From Ignelater luminosus (Eukaryota; Arthropoda; Insecta; Coleoptera; Elateridae), in assembly GCA_011009095.1 (NCBI GenBank), contig VTPC01090033.1, positions 28,174 to 92,173 of the forward strand: 64,000 nt of DNA, given 5' to 3'. The notes beneath the pieces are model-generated. The model ran no database searches. It worked only from the letters and a program-made list of their open reading frames with translations, and had not been told where the DNA came from. Below, piece by piece: positions 1 through 13,428 of the stretch. Numbering within the stretch: the first letter of the stretch is position 1; every line of letters begins with the position of its first letter. The position numbers and the translations under genes were made by a program.

Positions 1-1242
1 GAAGCTAGTGCATTTATTAGTTTACACTTATGTAGATGCAATATGGAAAATATCTACGACGCGAGGCGAGTGCAGTTAACTGGATGTTTAATAATACAAA
101 AGCTTTGATTCCTAATTTTATCAGTATCCTATCGATATCCGGAACTTATTCGTTTACTTTATCCTAACTTAACCTTAGGATACATTTACACTAGATACAT
201 GGGTATTACGTTCATGTTTAAATAATTTTTGTAAATTCAATGTATTTAATGCAAACAGTTCTTTTTCTTTTTGTGTATCTACTACTTATATCAATCAAAA
301 GAAGAAAGTAAATGTTTATGACATATCTCGGCGAAATAAACTAAATTTACTTTTATATTGCCGGTACACATTATTTATTTTGTTTTACATAGAAAAATCT
401 CTGCTGCTTGAATTAGATCTATTGTCTTTTCAAAGAGAATTATTCATAGTTTGAACAGTAAGGTATTTTGCAAATAAAATAGATTTAATTATGCATGTGA
501 CAACTTAGTGTTGCCATAATTGGCAAATGATCTACAAATTTAGATTGTTGTAGATTACAATAAAACAGATTCTGATAACTAAGAAGATTAAGATTGAGCA
601 TTGATAAATCTGATCCTGAAAATAAGTTTTGACAAACAAATCATCTGGAACTGAACATCTAATATGGTGCATCAATACATCTAGAATAATCAACTCCAAA
701 GAACCGAATAAGCATCTAGCGTATGCTGTTGATGAAGGGTACGAAATGACGTTGTCATAGCAAGCCTCCAAATATCAGTTGATAAAGAAGAAAAATTTTT
801 TTTAGAAGTTTGGAGATTTATTCTCGATATTTCAGCAGCTAATCAAATAAATAAAAAAAACAAAACAAAACAACGAAATGTTTAGTTTTATTTATAAAAC
901 TTCTGACATCTTGGACTCCTTGTTGTCATATTATTAAACATCAAATTCCACAATTTTGTCCTAATCAACTCCGTATCTATCAAGTTTCCCAAACTACAAT
1001 ATTTCTCATTTTCTCTAAAGGGTCTTCATTCTTTTCCCGTTGACGTGTTTTTAGGTATGGTTTGGCTTATAGTTATTATTTTCAAAGAGGCTAAAGATAT
1101 TTCCAAAGAATAGACGATCAAGCAAAACTGTACAAAAGATATTCAAAGATATAGGACAGATTGTCAGGTTACATAAACAACTATTTTAGCAAGCAGTTGG
1201 TGTATCCATTGGTTTACTAAACTTTTGAGGAAAAATTATTAG
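1..1242. other. AT-rich stretch without recognisable gene
   Basis: I see only AT-rich sequence with no ORF that looks coding. Part of 1080-1240 may be a decayed open frame leading into the coding-like block at 1243, but stops interrupt it. Confidence 0.4.
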
Positions 1243-1372
1243 TTCCCAAGTGTTTGTTAGACGTATACCGAAACATTCGACGGTCATACAAATGGGAAGA
1301 AAAATCAAGTACGACTTTGAAGAACTTGATCCAGACGAACTGTTTAAAAAAGATCTTTACAAATGCAAAAGC
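1243..1372 (+). CDS. Candidate internal coding exon, unidentified
   Basis: After an AG acceptor at 1241-1242 the frame stays open for about 43 codons and reads like real protein. It is rich in charged residues and contains IPKHSTVIQMG followed by IKYDFEELDPDELFKK. The block ends exactly at a possible donor, GTATGA at 1373; if unspliced, the same frame stops at TGA 1376-1378. An ATG at about 1292 lies within the block, so a 27-residue ORF is an alternative. Composition and codon choice are less AT-biased than the surroundings. I do not recognise the family. It could be an exon of a host gene with long introns or a fragment of a decayed transposase. No neighbouring exon was found. What is seen is the open frame and splice-like borders; gene status is inference. 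Confidence 0.3.
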
Positions 1373-1965
1373 GTATGAAGCAAATTAAGTTATTGTGAAA
1401 TTAAACCAATTTGTTTTGTTTGCCAAAATCAGATTTGTGCAAAGCATGAGCTGCAATGCGATGATAACTCTAAGATTATGTGAAAGAATAGATTGTACCA
1501 TTTTATGGACAAGCTGTTTTAGCTTACTATTTGAAATTGTGTTACCAAAAATTTTGTTTTCTAATAAAGGCATTTATTATTGTCTATTTTGATTACAATG
1601 TCAATACTAAATTGCAGCACTACATTGGCCACTGTTTCTTTTAAAACAGACAATAACAAAGAATGTGAACTTTTAAACCAGAACTACTTTACATAGTTGC
1701 AAAAATGGTCTAAATTATTATTATAAAAGCAAACATCGGCAAAGATCAAGAACATTATTATATCTGCAATGTTTAATTTATTTTAATTAGGTCAATTTGG
1801 GAAAGTCAGATTCAAAATTCAAATGGTTTTATTCAGATAGAAACAGAGAATAAAAGGGTTAAATTTGAAAAATATGAACTTTCAAATTTGAAATCGTTGT
1901 ATCTAGCGAAAGCACAACCGTATTCATATACATTAGATATATATGGTGTATCATGAGGTATTTTA
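1373..1965. other. AT-rich stretch, nothing recognised
   Basis: Short overlapping ORFs on both strands (about 60 residues) have low complexity and no family signature. I regard them as chance. Confidence 0.4.
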
Positions 1966-2641
1966 CAAACTGCAGGAGGTGATTCCTCGGGATATTTTAA
2001 AAAGAAAAAATTGCTTATTAATATCTGGCCAATTCCTCACCGTTTTCGAGATACAGGGTATTAAGTTATTTTGAAAAATTGCTTTTTGCAAAATTTTTAT
2101 TTAAAAAATGTCTTAAAACTACAGAAATAGAATAATTCATTACAAGAATTGAACAAAATCATCACCGAGAGTTATAATGCAGCTTTACCTCTTCTTTAAT
2201 TGAACCCTTTTCACTTTGAGATATATCAGGGCTATTACTTATGGTATTGCTTTCTGGTATCTTAGATTTTAAATCTGATTTATCTCAAAAACGACTAGAG
2301 ATATAAAACTTTCAGAAGAGACAAAACTTCTTAAGACTTTCCAACTGTGAAATTAACATTTAAAAAGTCGTACTCCAAAAGAAGTTGAGGGTAGACATTC
2401 CCCCTAAACCCATCATATTTACCCAATTTAATTAACATATCAAAAACATTTTGATAACATTATAAAGCACATCAAAAATTGTACAATTGTGCCAAATTTT
2501 TTTCCGATATAGTAAAGATATTGAAAAAAAGCAATTTTCTAAAGAACTTTGACACTCTGTATCTTGAAGACGATGCGGAATTGTATAGATGTTAATAGAA
2601 ACTTTTTTTTAATATGCTCAGAAATCACCTCCTGAAGTTTG
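1966..2641. repeat. Diverged fold-back (inverted repeat) element
   Basis: The left arm (about 1966-2092) begins AAACTGCAGGAGGTGATT. The reverse complement of the right arm (about 2523-2641) begins AAACTTCAGGAGGTGATT. Both arms continue with a matching series: an A/T tract, then CGAGATACAGGGT in one arm and CAAGATACAGAGT in the other, then GAAAATTGCTTTTT. By eye the arms are roughly 65-75 percent identical. The roughly 430-bp centre has no coding content. This is typical of an old non-autonomous MITE or fold-back element; the superfamily cannot be assigned. Confidence 0.6.
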
Positions 2642-5440
2642 TTCAGTACATTATAAAACGCTATGTATAAATATCAGCTCGGATTTACACCTTACATAAC
2701 CTCGTTAAGTTTATATAGGGAAGATTAAGACGTCTTATTTACTAAGTTACTGAAGTTTCATCAACGTTCTACGGAAAAATTGTTAAGAGAAAAGAATAAC
2801 CGTGAAAAGAACAAACGGAGCTTGGCAATATGGATGCCCTCTGGCGGCGAAAGTCTTTTTAGAGTTCACTGTACTTTGCACCACACCGACAAAATTAAAT
2901 TTCATCCTACAGAAGAAAAAATTAGAAAAAAAAATAAATTTGTTATCATTTAAGGTTTTGCTGCTAGAAGTTCTTAAAAAATGCTCAGAATTACTAACTT
3001 TAATTCTTTTGTTTGAAAACGAAAAGAAATTGAAAAGTGTAGTTTTATGTAGAAGAGACTGGGGCGCATTTTCTTTTTGAAAAAAGTTTTTAGTATAAAA
3101 ATAAAAAATGAAAGATTATTATGGGCCTAATCAGAAAATGGTGAAGAATTCTAGATATGACCTATCTCGCCGAGATTTAAAAATGTGATAGAGCAAAACT
3201 TTTCAGAGAGAGTCGTACCAGTTTCAATCGATTGTCTTATGTTTTTACTACCTTTACAGCAAATAACAAAAATAGATTATTTTAAAAAGTGAGTGTTTAG
3301 AAGACTACTAATTACTCAGAGAAATCGTTTTTCATAAACGTATATTCAATTTTGCACTTTATTTTAAATATACTGATCACAGACGGCAGTAGCTAGTTTG
3401 AATAGTTAAATTACTAGTTCGTTTGTTTTTATAGGCGACTGTAACTTAATTATAAAGTTTCTTAAAAGTAGACGAGCTATTTGCATCAAGTAGCTTTAAC
3501 TACTTAGAAGTGTCTAATATGATCTGTGTTCGTGTAAGGTTTTCTTCAGAAAGTAAATGAATTGCGAAGCCTCGCCAGCTTTCAAATAAAGAGAAACCTG
3601 ATCGGTGGCTATCGCAGACGACTCCGGTGTTTACTCTCAGAAAGTCAAAAGAAACAAATAGTTTGTCTCAATTCATTTTGGGACTTATTATTCTGAATCG
3701 TTTTAAAGGCCTTTTTATTTTCACTTACAAAAAACTCTTTAAAATGATTTTCATTAAGTATGCACATTTCGCAATAGAAGATCTGCAACAAAGGATACCT
3801 GTGTATGACAAGGTTCTGGCCTGTTCGGGTTAAGTATTACTAGTTGCCCGGGGTTGTAAAACATAAATGTTATTCTAGAATTAATTATTAAAATAATGCT
3901 TAAAAAGTGAATGCCAATTTTGGTTGCTTATTTGTTAAATAAGCTTTAACCATTTAGAGTACACTGACTCAGTAGCTGTTTTTCCCTTATTGGTCTAAGT
4001 GTTACATGTAAAGTCAAAGATATCCCATGCTAGCGTACTTACGTAAACGGTCGAGGAGAACCCAATTCATATTATTTGTGAACAGTCCTGATTCACAAAT
4101 TACATAAATTAAAAATAAGCAAGACGTTCCAAAAGGAATAATTATGTAGCATTTACAAAATTCTGCAATACCGTTATAATTTTTATCCTTATGTGCATTT
4201 ATGGCCCACATCCTTGGTCAATAAATATTAATGATCTCCACGGAGCGTCACATGAATGTAATTTGTAAACTGCTTTTCGGGAATTCTTAAGTGCTGATTG
4301 TGCTTTAACATAAAACAATGAAAACGAGATAGTTGTCAAAAATTTTTAGTCCGCAGGAGCGAGAAAGCTTATGAACCTTAATTTCGTTCGTTTTAATTAT
4401 GCCCGTATTTATAGTCAGTGCTTGAACTAAGTTCGCTCTAAGCATCCCCTAATATTTTATAATCATAGTTAAGACTCATCTTGAAAATACGAACTCGTAC
4501 TTAGACTCAACTCAAACTTGAGTTTACCTTGTGCAGCGGGAGTTGGGCATTCGCAGTAAAGGAAGGCGTGATTGCTGGAGTAGGCATAGATTCATTCAAG
4601 TACTGACTAAAAAAAGTATCTGTAATAATTCAAGAGGATACGGATAGGTCGATTGTTTACTTCTATGTGAACATTTGAACATCGATGAACTTATAGCTTT
4701 ATGCAACAACGGGATTTTGGCAGTAGCAAATGTTTAAATACAACTAATTCATTATTAAACGAACCACATAGTGTTTTTACATGGAAGTCGATTCAAAAAG
4801 GAAATAAAAATGTTAGGAATAAGATTATATAAAATTTACTAGAATTCTAAATTTCTAAACAGATAATGAATTACATTTATAAGATGCTTCTACATTTTAT
4901 GATAATGAGTACCTAATATTAAAATATTTTCATATCTTCACATTTTATTTAGCGCAATTAAATAAATACGTTAACGACTAGATAAACTCCGTAAGTATTA
5001 TCTACTACGAAATTTAGGAAGGAACATGATATGCCTACTATAAAATGTTTAAAAAAATGACAACTCTAACTAGAAATCTCGTCAATATAAAAAAATAATC
5101 TTCCTGCAGAAGAAGACTCAACATTAAAATACTATTATGGGTGATAAACAGTGCTATATGGTAAATTAAAAATGCTAAATGTAAAGTCGTAGTAAGCTAG
5201 TATATTAAGTTATATTATCTAACTGTACATACGACTACAACAAGCAAGTAATACAACTTAATAACGACGTTAAAATTTAAATAGGTTGACTGCATAAGTT
5301 TTGAAAATGGAACACAATTACCAATAGGCTGTAAAATAATGCAAAATCAGTGCAATTCGTCTGTTAAAAATTTCATGACTTTGTTCGTTATCCGCATTGG
5401 AAGAGCACCGGCATCAGACAATCTTCCGTTACCCGGTGAC
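2642..5440. other. AT-rich stretch, no supported gene
   Basis: The longest open frame here, 92 codons at 2802-3080 on the plus strand, is Lys/Leu-rich with no recognisable domain. It looks like repeat-derived sequence rather than a gene. Nothing else is supported. Confidence 0.4.
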
Positions 5441-5454
5441 CCGAAGACGGTCGC

Positions 5455-5491
5455 TATAAATCCATGGTAATGCTGAAGAGTTCTCAGTTCG
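5455..5491 (+). promoter_or_regulatory. Candidate TATA/Inr core promoter
   Basis: TATAAA lies at 5455-5460 and an arthropod initiator TTCTCAGTTC at 5482-5491 (A+1 at 5486). The TATA-to-+1 distance is 31 bp, which is the canonical spacing. The surrounding 5390-5530 is clearly more GC-rich than its flanks. No downstream promoter element is obvious at +28. Spacing plus composition plus the splice-ready downstream sequence make this better than a chance TATA box, but there is no expression evidence. Confidence 0.45.
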
Positions 5492-5860
5492 CGGTGGTAA
5501 CTGGAGGATTGTCTTCTGGTGTGTGCAATGCAGAGTCATTTTCAGTAGTGAGAGTAGTGTATGGTATTTTATATAGACGCTTTTTATTATATCTCGAAAC
5601 TTTGTTTTTATAGCAGTGTAACATTTTTTTATGATGGCAACTAAAAAGGTATGTCCTATTAGAATTAAATAAACGTTAATTAGCAGCAATTAAGATCTAA
5701 GATGTGATAAAAAAAGATTTATCTATGTAACGATAACATTTTGATAACTATTTTATTTCTTTCATTTACCAGGAGTTAAGTGAGTTGTTTCATAACTATA
5801 AATTGTAGTAATGCTTGTAATTATAATAAAATTTAGAGCAACTGTATAATAATGTGTAAG
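5486..5860 (+). CDS. Compact candidate gene: two exons, 17-residue peptide
   Basis: Exon 1 would start at 5486 and carry ATGATGGCAACTAAAAAG at 5631-5648, directly followed by a consensus donor GTATGT (5649-5654). A strong acceptor, a pyrimidine-rich tract ending CATTTACCAG at 5772, opens exon 2 in frame with the preceding codons, and the frame closes at TAG 5806-5808. The joined coding sequence predicts MMATKKELSELFHNYKL (17 residues). The intron is 124 nt. A 6-codon upstream ORF starts at 5528 and a longer one near 5552 overlaps the main ATG. An alternative acceptor (TTTTTATAG, about 5613) could remove much of the leader. A GTGAGT inside exon 2 (5780-5785) is a possible further donor, so this might instead be the 5' end of a larger gene. 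No family is recognised. The coding assignment is inference from signals. Confidence 0.33.
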
Positions 5861-5885
5861 TTGGTGTAAGTATGTTAGAACGCTT
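5825..5885 (+). terminator. Candidate poly(A) signal with GT-rich downstream element
   Basis: AATAAA at 5825-5830 lies 17 bp after the stop codon of the candidate unit. It is followed about 25-50 bp later by TGTGTAAGTTGGTGTAAG, a GT-rich element in the position expected for cleavage-stimulation binding. AATAAA is frequent in AT-rich DNA, so the value lies in the combination. Confidence 0.4.
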
Positions 5886-5889
5886 ATTT

Positions 5890-8800
5890 GTAGCGCTTAT
5901 AATTTTCGATTTCGTAATGTTTTTATGAATGCTATTCTCAGGATTTAATATGACGTGATGAAAATGAAAATCTGCACGATTCTCGTATAACCGTTTTATA
6001 TTGAAAAATTGAAATACTGTGAATGGTCCCGTTTCAGAATATCTGTTAATGTTTTAACAATATTTTTACAAGAGATTCTACCGTTAGTTTTTTACTGTAC
6101 TTTTTAAATATAAGGTGGATAGGTAAAAAATTGTTACTGGTAGAAAGGAAAATGTGTTTTCGAAAACGAAATTAATATACGTATCTTTTTGTTGGAAAAT
6201 ATTCTTGTTCTAGGGACAAAGTGACTAGATACAGGGTGGTCTCCACCATTAAATTTTCCCTCTTAGATAATTTTCAAAAATTGTATTTAATATTAAGAAA
6301 ATAACTTGAGATTGAAAGGTAAAAAAAATATATTAAACAATAATCTTCTACAATGTTTTCATTTTTGATTCTCTTATTATCTGGTTTTCTTTGTGGGAAG
6401 ATTTTCTAACTTCGAAATCTGATAATTCTTAGAATATCTAATTTTAAGATTACAGCAAAAGCTTGAGTATCCAAAACAAAGACATATTCTGGTTAGCAAA
6501 GTTACATAAACTGTATATCTTTAGCTTCATTTACATTGCTAGTTTTCTACTATCTGTTATTAATTATTAATTGGTAGAATTGGAAAATGTGTAGCTATAG
6601 ATACTTTCTAAAAAAAAATAATTGAACGGTATTTGTAGACAGCTATTTAGACACATAGCATTTATCAAATAAATTCTTTGTTTACAGGTCAACTTATTGC
6701 GTGACCTATGACTTACGACATACTCTTATATAATGTGTATGTGATACATTAATTTGTAATACATTGATAGCTTAATAGAAATTAATTGCAGTTGCCAAAC
6801 GTTTTTCTGATCTTTTGCATTCAAATTACCCTAAAAGTCAGTAAAACTTAGCTATAAAAAGATTGTTTCGAGTGACCAAGATGAAAATGTAGTATCCACT
6901 AATTACGAAAAGAAATACTAGTATAATGCATAGAAATTATAGATTACCTTTAAATCTAGAATTCTGTTAGATGCAACTGCAAAAATCTTCCTCCAATTAC
7001 CAGTTACTTTTAAAGTCGATTTAAGCTATTATGTAACGTATAACATCTTTCAAATCAATTAAAAAGATCTAACGTACCTTTTATTGAGTCGATCTGTGAA
7101 CATCCTGTTTATTTTTGGATTTATAACATGAAACTGTAACCGACAAACGCGGTTATTAAAATTAAATTGTTTTATTGCCAACGGAAACATTTGACATAAG
7201 TGGTTACCTTACCATTGACCCTGCTCCCTTCAAAAACTCTCTAATTCAATCAGACAAATTTAAAAAGTATTAATTTTTCAATTTAGTTTAATAATTTAGC
7301 GCGGTTGAATGAACTTGAAACGAAAATCTAATCAAAAAGAATAAAACATGGAAGACGTTCTAAAATTCCTATTTTTAGGAAATTTTAAAAATGGTATCCT
7401 TATGTCAGATGGAAGTTTTCAAGAAAAGTAACTTATAAGAAAAGAAGGATTGAGGAAACTGATATAACAAGATTGATTGCCCAGGATATTAGGTTGATGT
7501 ACTAAAATGGCAGTTCTGTAGATAAAAGAAATATGTCGTAAGACCGTTTAAGCCTCTATAGAAAGATTTTTTTTTAACGGGGAAGAAAAACAGAAATTAG
7601 CACCGATCCAATCTCATTAATATGAATGATTCGATAAAAATATTTTTAGAGCACAAACTTTCATAATATCGACCCATCTTAAAATTGTTGAATAAATAAT
7701 TACTTTCGCCTCTCACCTTGCAATTTCTTTTATTATAAATTTTAAATTAAATCGGTATAGATATATTAAATACCACATAAATGTATAATAAGAAAGTTTA
7801 AATTATATCCTAGAAATTTTCTTTCTGTAATGTTGTATAATGTAAAAATAAAACAGTAAAGAGTAGAGGTAACCTTTATGGTGACAGAAACAAAAGGTGA
7901 AAGGGTGATTTATATAAAATACTACTCACATATTATTATTTTAATAAAAAGATGATCGGAAGTCGGAAGTTATACAATTCAAAACATCCGAATACCTTAA
8001 AAGTAAAAGTAGCCAGCTAAAAATACATTAGCATACAGCCATACAGTATTTTACACACATCACATAATTAGGTGATTATGTAAAATATTTGATTTAACTA
8101 GCTAATAGAAAAACAATGGCTTCGTTTGTTATTAGATGAGTTTGAATTTTTATTAACGGGCAATTAAAATGCTAATAAAGCTTAAGTTGATTTTTTGATT
8201 TCCTAATGATCTTATATGTAAAATCAGAACAATTATAAATATTTAAAGGTAATAATTTAACAGCACCTGCAATTTATTTATTTATTTATTTATTTATTAA
8301 GATTGTTTATTTACTTATATTTCGTGTCAAGATACTTTCACTGAATACCTCATTTTTTGACTAGTTGCATCATGGAATTATTATTTTTATTATTTAATTA
8401 ATTTCATTCAAGAATTTGAGCTACCTACATATTTTATCTACTTTCAAACAGTAGTTGCGTTCTTTAGTAGGAATTGTTCGCGTGCCAATTCTGCTTCCAA
8501 TCTCTGAGCATTATAGGGTTCGCATTTTTATTAAAACGATCAAAGGTTTCTTTGCTGAACTTGTTAGATTTGAACTTGCAATTCACCTGAGTTCAAAACG
8601 TCGATTCCTCCATTGTATACTAAACCTAATTTGAGTTTATTTTTTAAGAGCTATTATAATTCATGTTAGTTCTAAACATTGACAGCTGAGTGATACAGTA
8701 AAAACGCACGCTTGTTAATAATTTACAATTTACGAAGAGCTTGATACAATAATTATTTAATTGTCTAGTAGCTCGTAAATCTATAATTCAAAGAAGTTAT

Positions 8801-11800
8801 TTACCAATTAATATTCTGTGAAAGTCAAGGTGTTGAAATTCGCAAAAAAAATCGAATTTAAGAAAGTTAAATGGTTTTTTTGATTTTTATTGTGATTCGA
8901 AATACATTAATGTATCAATCGGGTAGTTTGGGCAACAGAATGTTAAAATCAAATTATAGATTTTCTCACTGAAATAACAAATATCAGGCCTTAAATTTTA
9001 TTAACATTTTTATATCAAAGTAACTCTTCAACTATATTGCATTTGTTTTTAAATTTTGCGTTTTCATTAACAATTCTAAAGTTTTCAGAAGAATAACTGC
9101 AGTATTTTATTAAAACTTGAGAATAAAACCTCAAATGTGAAACGTAACATCGTTGCGAAGAGGAAGTGATGATGAAGACCCACAGTTAGTGGAAGAGACT
9201 TTTGAACATGTTACAAGGCAGCAGGTCACGTCTTCCTTAAATAATTAAGTAAACTAGACATTGAAGGAGCTATGAATTCTGCAAACAGGCAAAGAAACTT
9301 ACAACGGGACCTAACAAAATCAGGATGGTGTAGCTTACAGGTAAAAAGTGTACCTTAAATGTGACAGAAGAAATTTACTATTTGGTGATTTGGAGGATAG
9401 TTTTCAAAACTGTAATAATAGAGAAAAAGTTTCAAGACTTTAAAGCTGGAACACTTAACATGAATAGATAATTGTGTTCATAGAATGGATAACTATCTTG
9501 ATCTTTATTCACCGGTATGGAATCAAAATCAAGGTAGTATTGCCTATATACAAGATAATCATTTTGAAAGGTCGTATTATTGGTCACTGTAAGCGTAAAA
9601 GCTTCATCGAGATACAACTAATTGAATAAGAGTAATAAGATTGAGGAAAATCGCAGTTTTACTAAATCTTCAAAATCTTGCATTTAACACTTTTCAGCTT
9701 TGATTTGAAGATCACGTACCGCCAATTTAAGCTTATTTTTATTTGTTCTTATGTGATCAGCAACATTAAAAATGCGAACAATTAGCCTATTAACAAACCA
9801 TTGCTGTGGGATTAAATAACTCAGAATAGTAAAACCGCATCAAGTTACTTATTTTTTGCCCTTCCTGATTAAATACGGCTGTAAAATTAAAAGAAAAAGA
9901 AAATTTTAGTTTTCTGAAACTACCTGGAAGTAGTAGAATTCCACAGGTCAGCATTCTCAGAGTCTAGAGGTGATAACTCAAAATCCTAAATAGCAACTAA
10001 AAGTCTATTTATAGCAACTGCTGCACGAACAACCATAAGAGTCAACAAAATTTTAAAAAAAATTGATTAGAAATGCAGGTATACCAAATCTGGGCTTGAA
10101 ATGTCTTTTCACAATTGAAAGTTACTCAGCCAAGATTGTCAAGGATGATTTGGAAGTAGTGTTTCCAAAACAGAGACGCATTTAAAATATGCAATTTGAA
10201 AAGTCGATAATTATGAAAACCAGAACTATTTAGCTTGATCAATATTTTTGTCATGATTTTCAATAGTAATTGCAATTATTTTGAAAAGGTTAGAAGCCTT
10301 GTTTAAAAGCTGCGGAAGATTACTAATTGTAAGTTAAAATTGAATACTAAAAATTACAAAAATTCTCAGATCTACAGTGGAGATTTGCTCAGTAAGAATT
10401 TACTCAGTAATTAAAACAACTTCAAATCCTAGTTACTTTTTAAACTTTACATTTCATTTGCCAAATTTTTTATACATTTCTATGTTTGTTGTTTATCAGA
10501 AATATGTTAGATTGACAGAATTCCGCTAGCAGTAAGATATGCTGCTCTAATTAAATACTGAATATTAACCAGTATAGGTACTGCACACAAATGTTAATAG
10601 AAGCCTAAAGAACTGAAGTGAATTATGCAGTGAAACAAAAACTTGTTTCTAGACAGTAATATTTTAATTCCAAGCACGTTCTAGTATTATACAGCGATAC
10701 ACATTGCATATTGTACTAATTTTATCTCAAAATGTGTCAGTAAGTAAATTGTTGACATTTTTTATAAAAAAAGCTTGTAGTAACTCGTACTTTTTGTCAT
10801 ATTTATTATCACACTCAAAAGAGACTTATCTCCTTTAATAGTTTCCAAAGCTTCGAAATTTGATTTAGCGTAAAGTTTTTTAAAACTTATTAGTAATTAT
10901 GTAAATAGTATTTGATAAATTTTATATTAAGGTATGCGATCAATGATGGCAAAATAAGCTTAAAGAAATTACTATTTATTTAGAAAATAGGACAAATTAA
11001 CATCTCAAACAACAGTAAAAGTAAACGATATTCACTTTAATTATGATGTTACGTAAACAATATTAACACGCTACAATTTGAAGGAATATTAGTCTACTAT
11101 TTTTAGATCTGTATCGTAATTTACGAAACTTCTCTTTCAAACCACGGTATAACTTCAAGACATTCCTAACAGGGTTCGTTCTAAAATTTCGATAATTTAA
11201 ATGGATCTAGGAAATTCATTTTGAAACCTTATGATCAAATACACACTAATACATGCAACATTTCTTGAACAATACACCTATGTAAACGTATAGAACGTTT
11301 ATTATCTTCCTGAAGTACATAATGAAACAGTAGACGATGTTGTCATAGTCTGGTCTAAATTCCTATATACGTGGAAGTTGTATTATTATTGTTGTAACAA
11401 TAGGTGAATAATTAATTAACTTAGGCCTGATAATTATAATCCAGCAGAAGACATATGCAAGACTTTACTTATACAGTACAACCTTCCTAAATACGTATGG
11501 TTTTTAACGACTTTCTGTTAATTTTATTTTAAACAAGAATTAAAAGTGGCCTTACCAGCTTATGTGGCCAGTCTTAACCGTTATGTTACTTATGTATGGA
11601 TGAGCGTTTGTATGTGTGAAATTGACGAGAAATGTCTACTTTTATATGTATACTATTTTGTAATGATTGTTGACCTCAAGATATTTGTGTTGTTTATGGG
11701 TGTTTAGTTTTTTATTTTTGAATTGTTTATTCTTTGAAATATTACTTCCCAAGAACAATTCGCTACTTCCCTTATCTTCCATTAACACATTGCAATTTGT

Positions 11801-13428
11801 AGCAAATTTGTTTTTCAAATCGTTTTATTACGTGTTTTAAATTAATCACAAGGTTTCTTTCGTAATTTATCATTTTATGCAACTGTAAATCACACAGTAT
11901 TAAAATTGTGGGCGAAATATTATGGTTATGAATAAAATGGACAACGCCTGTGTACCACAAAAGAAATTAGGATGACGAATTCTTAAAAGTGTGGGCTTTG
12001 CTAAATCCATCGAATAAATAGTTCAAGGTGTATTTACTTATTACGATTTACATTAGTAGGTATAGTTAATTCTATTGAAGTAATGCACAGTTAGGGTATT
12101 AGGTTAAAATACTAGAATATTCGCTAACTGAATTTTAATTTCCGTAAATGCATGTGTTTACAGTTACTTCCTGATTAAATTAATCTATACTAGTTTTATT
12201 TTACAAGAAATGCCTTTAAATTAATTGCATAATTAGAAATTTTATTATCCTTCAAATAAATTTGGTTAGTAACAGAAAATAAATTATTTTATGGAAAAGA
12301 GGATTCTAAATTGAAAGTCACCCTCGCAAACTAGCGAGATGCCAAACAGAAACGGATTGCGGATAGAATTGGAATGTTGATTCAGAAATGTGGTTATTCA
12401 TTACCACATTTTCAGATTCTCTTGGAAACTTTTAGAAATTTTTTAAATTTTAGTGACTTACTTTCATTCCGGTAATGTTAATGTCTTCTACATTTGTCCG
12501 TTACTTGAAGAATACAACCGTCTTGTGAGATCGGGACTTTAATTAATAATTATTTATTTATGATTTTGTAGGCGTAGCACTACTATTATTACGCACTTGT
12601 ACAAATAAGACTTGAATACAGTAAGCGCACTTATGTATTTACATTAGCAGAATTAATTCGAAATGTAAAGCGTAAAGCCTACATTTAATATTAACATTAA
12701 TAAAGTCGTATACAGATTTTAGTAGAGCTTTCCTCGTGTTATGAGTTTTTGCTTTTAATTTGTTGCAGCTTCTCTTTAATTAATTAAAAAGTTCGTTCCG
12801 TTTGCAGTTTCTATTTACTGCTATGTTTATTTAGTATAGATATGGAAGTTATATTAACATACCTTTCATAAGATCAATAGCATTGGTGTTACAATTCTAA
12901 AACAAAAAGTTTTATTATTTATTTTCAGTATTTAAAGAATTTATACAACATTCTCTTCACCAAACTTCTAGAACGTTATGAATTGTTCAAGATTTTGCTA
13001 GGTGAAATATACAGCAAGTAGTAAAACTTTTTAAATAAATTAAGTAGAGTATAGAGCATGATTTTTGCATATGACTCTATTCTTAACTTTATTCTAGCCA
13101 AGCAAATAATAATAATAATAATTAAAATATAATTTTTGTTGTGTAAAGGGCAGTACTCTCGATAAGCTCTCCTATTATACATAGACCAATTATTAAAATG
13201 TACAGGGCTACTTAACCAAAGCTCTTTATTTTATTACGTTTGAAAAATTCTGCGAATTGTTGGGCAGAATAACAAATCACTCAAAACTGATAGCTGTTAT
13301 CCGAGAACTCACAAAAAGGTACATTTGATAACAAGGCTGCGTAGTTCAAAATTGGTATGTAAGATCTTGTTAAGAATATCAAATGTAATTGATTAATAAA
13401 TTTACGGTTTAAATTCAGGTTTAACTAA
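5890..13428. other. Long AT-rich stretch without supported genes
   Basis: No open frame has a recognisable domain. At 6225-6245 there is a single transposon-end-like sequence (GATACAGGGTGG). At 9150-9245 a short frame reads SLRRGSDDEDPQLVEETFEH before a stop, and a second block at 9270-9345 reads NSANRQRNLQRDLTKSGW before GTAAAA. These look like decayed coding fragments but cannot be assigned. The rest shows nothing. Confidence 0.35.
8273..8299. repeat. (TTTA)n microsatellite
   Basis: About six to seven uninterrupted TTTA units form a simple tetranucleotide repeat. Confidence 0.9.

Noticed and set aside
5429..5689. 86-codon minus-strand ORF across the candidate promoter
   Set aside because: It overlaps the plus-strand TATA/Inr and exon signals, has no domain, and looks like a shadow of the less AT-rich patch.
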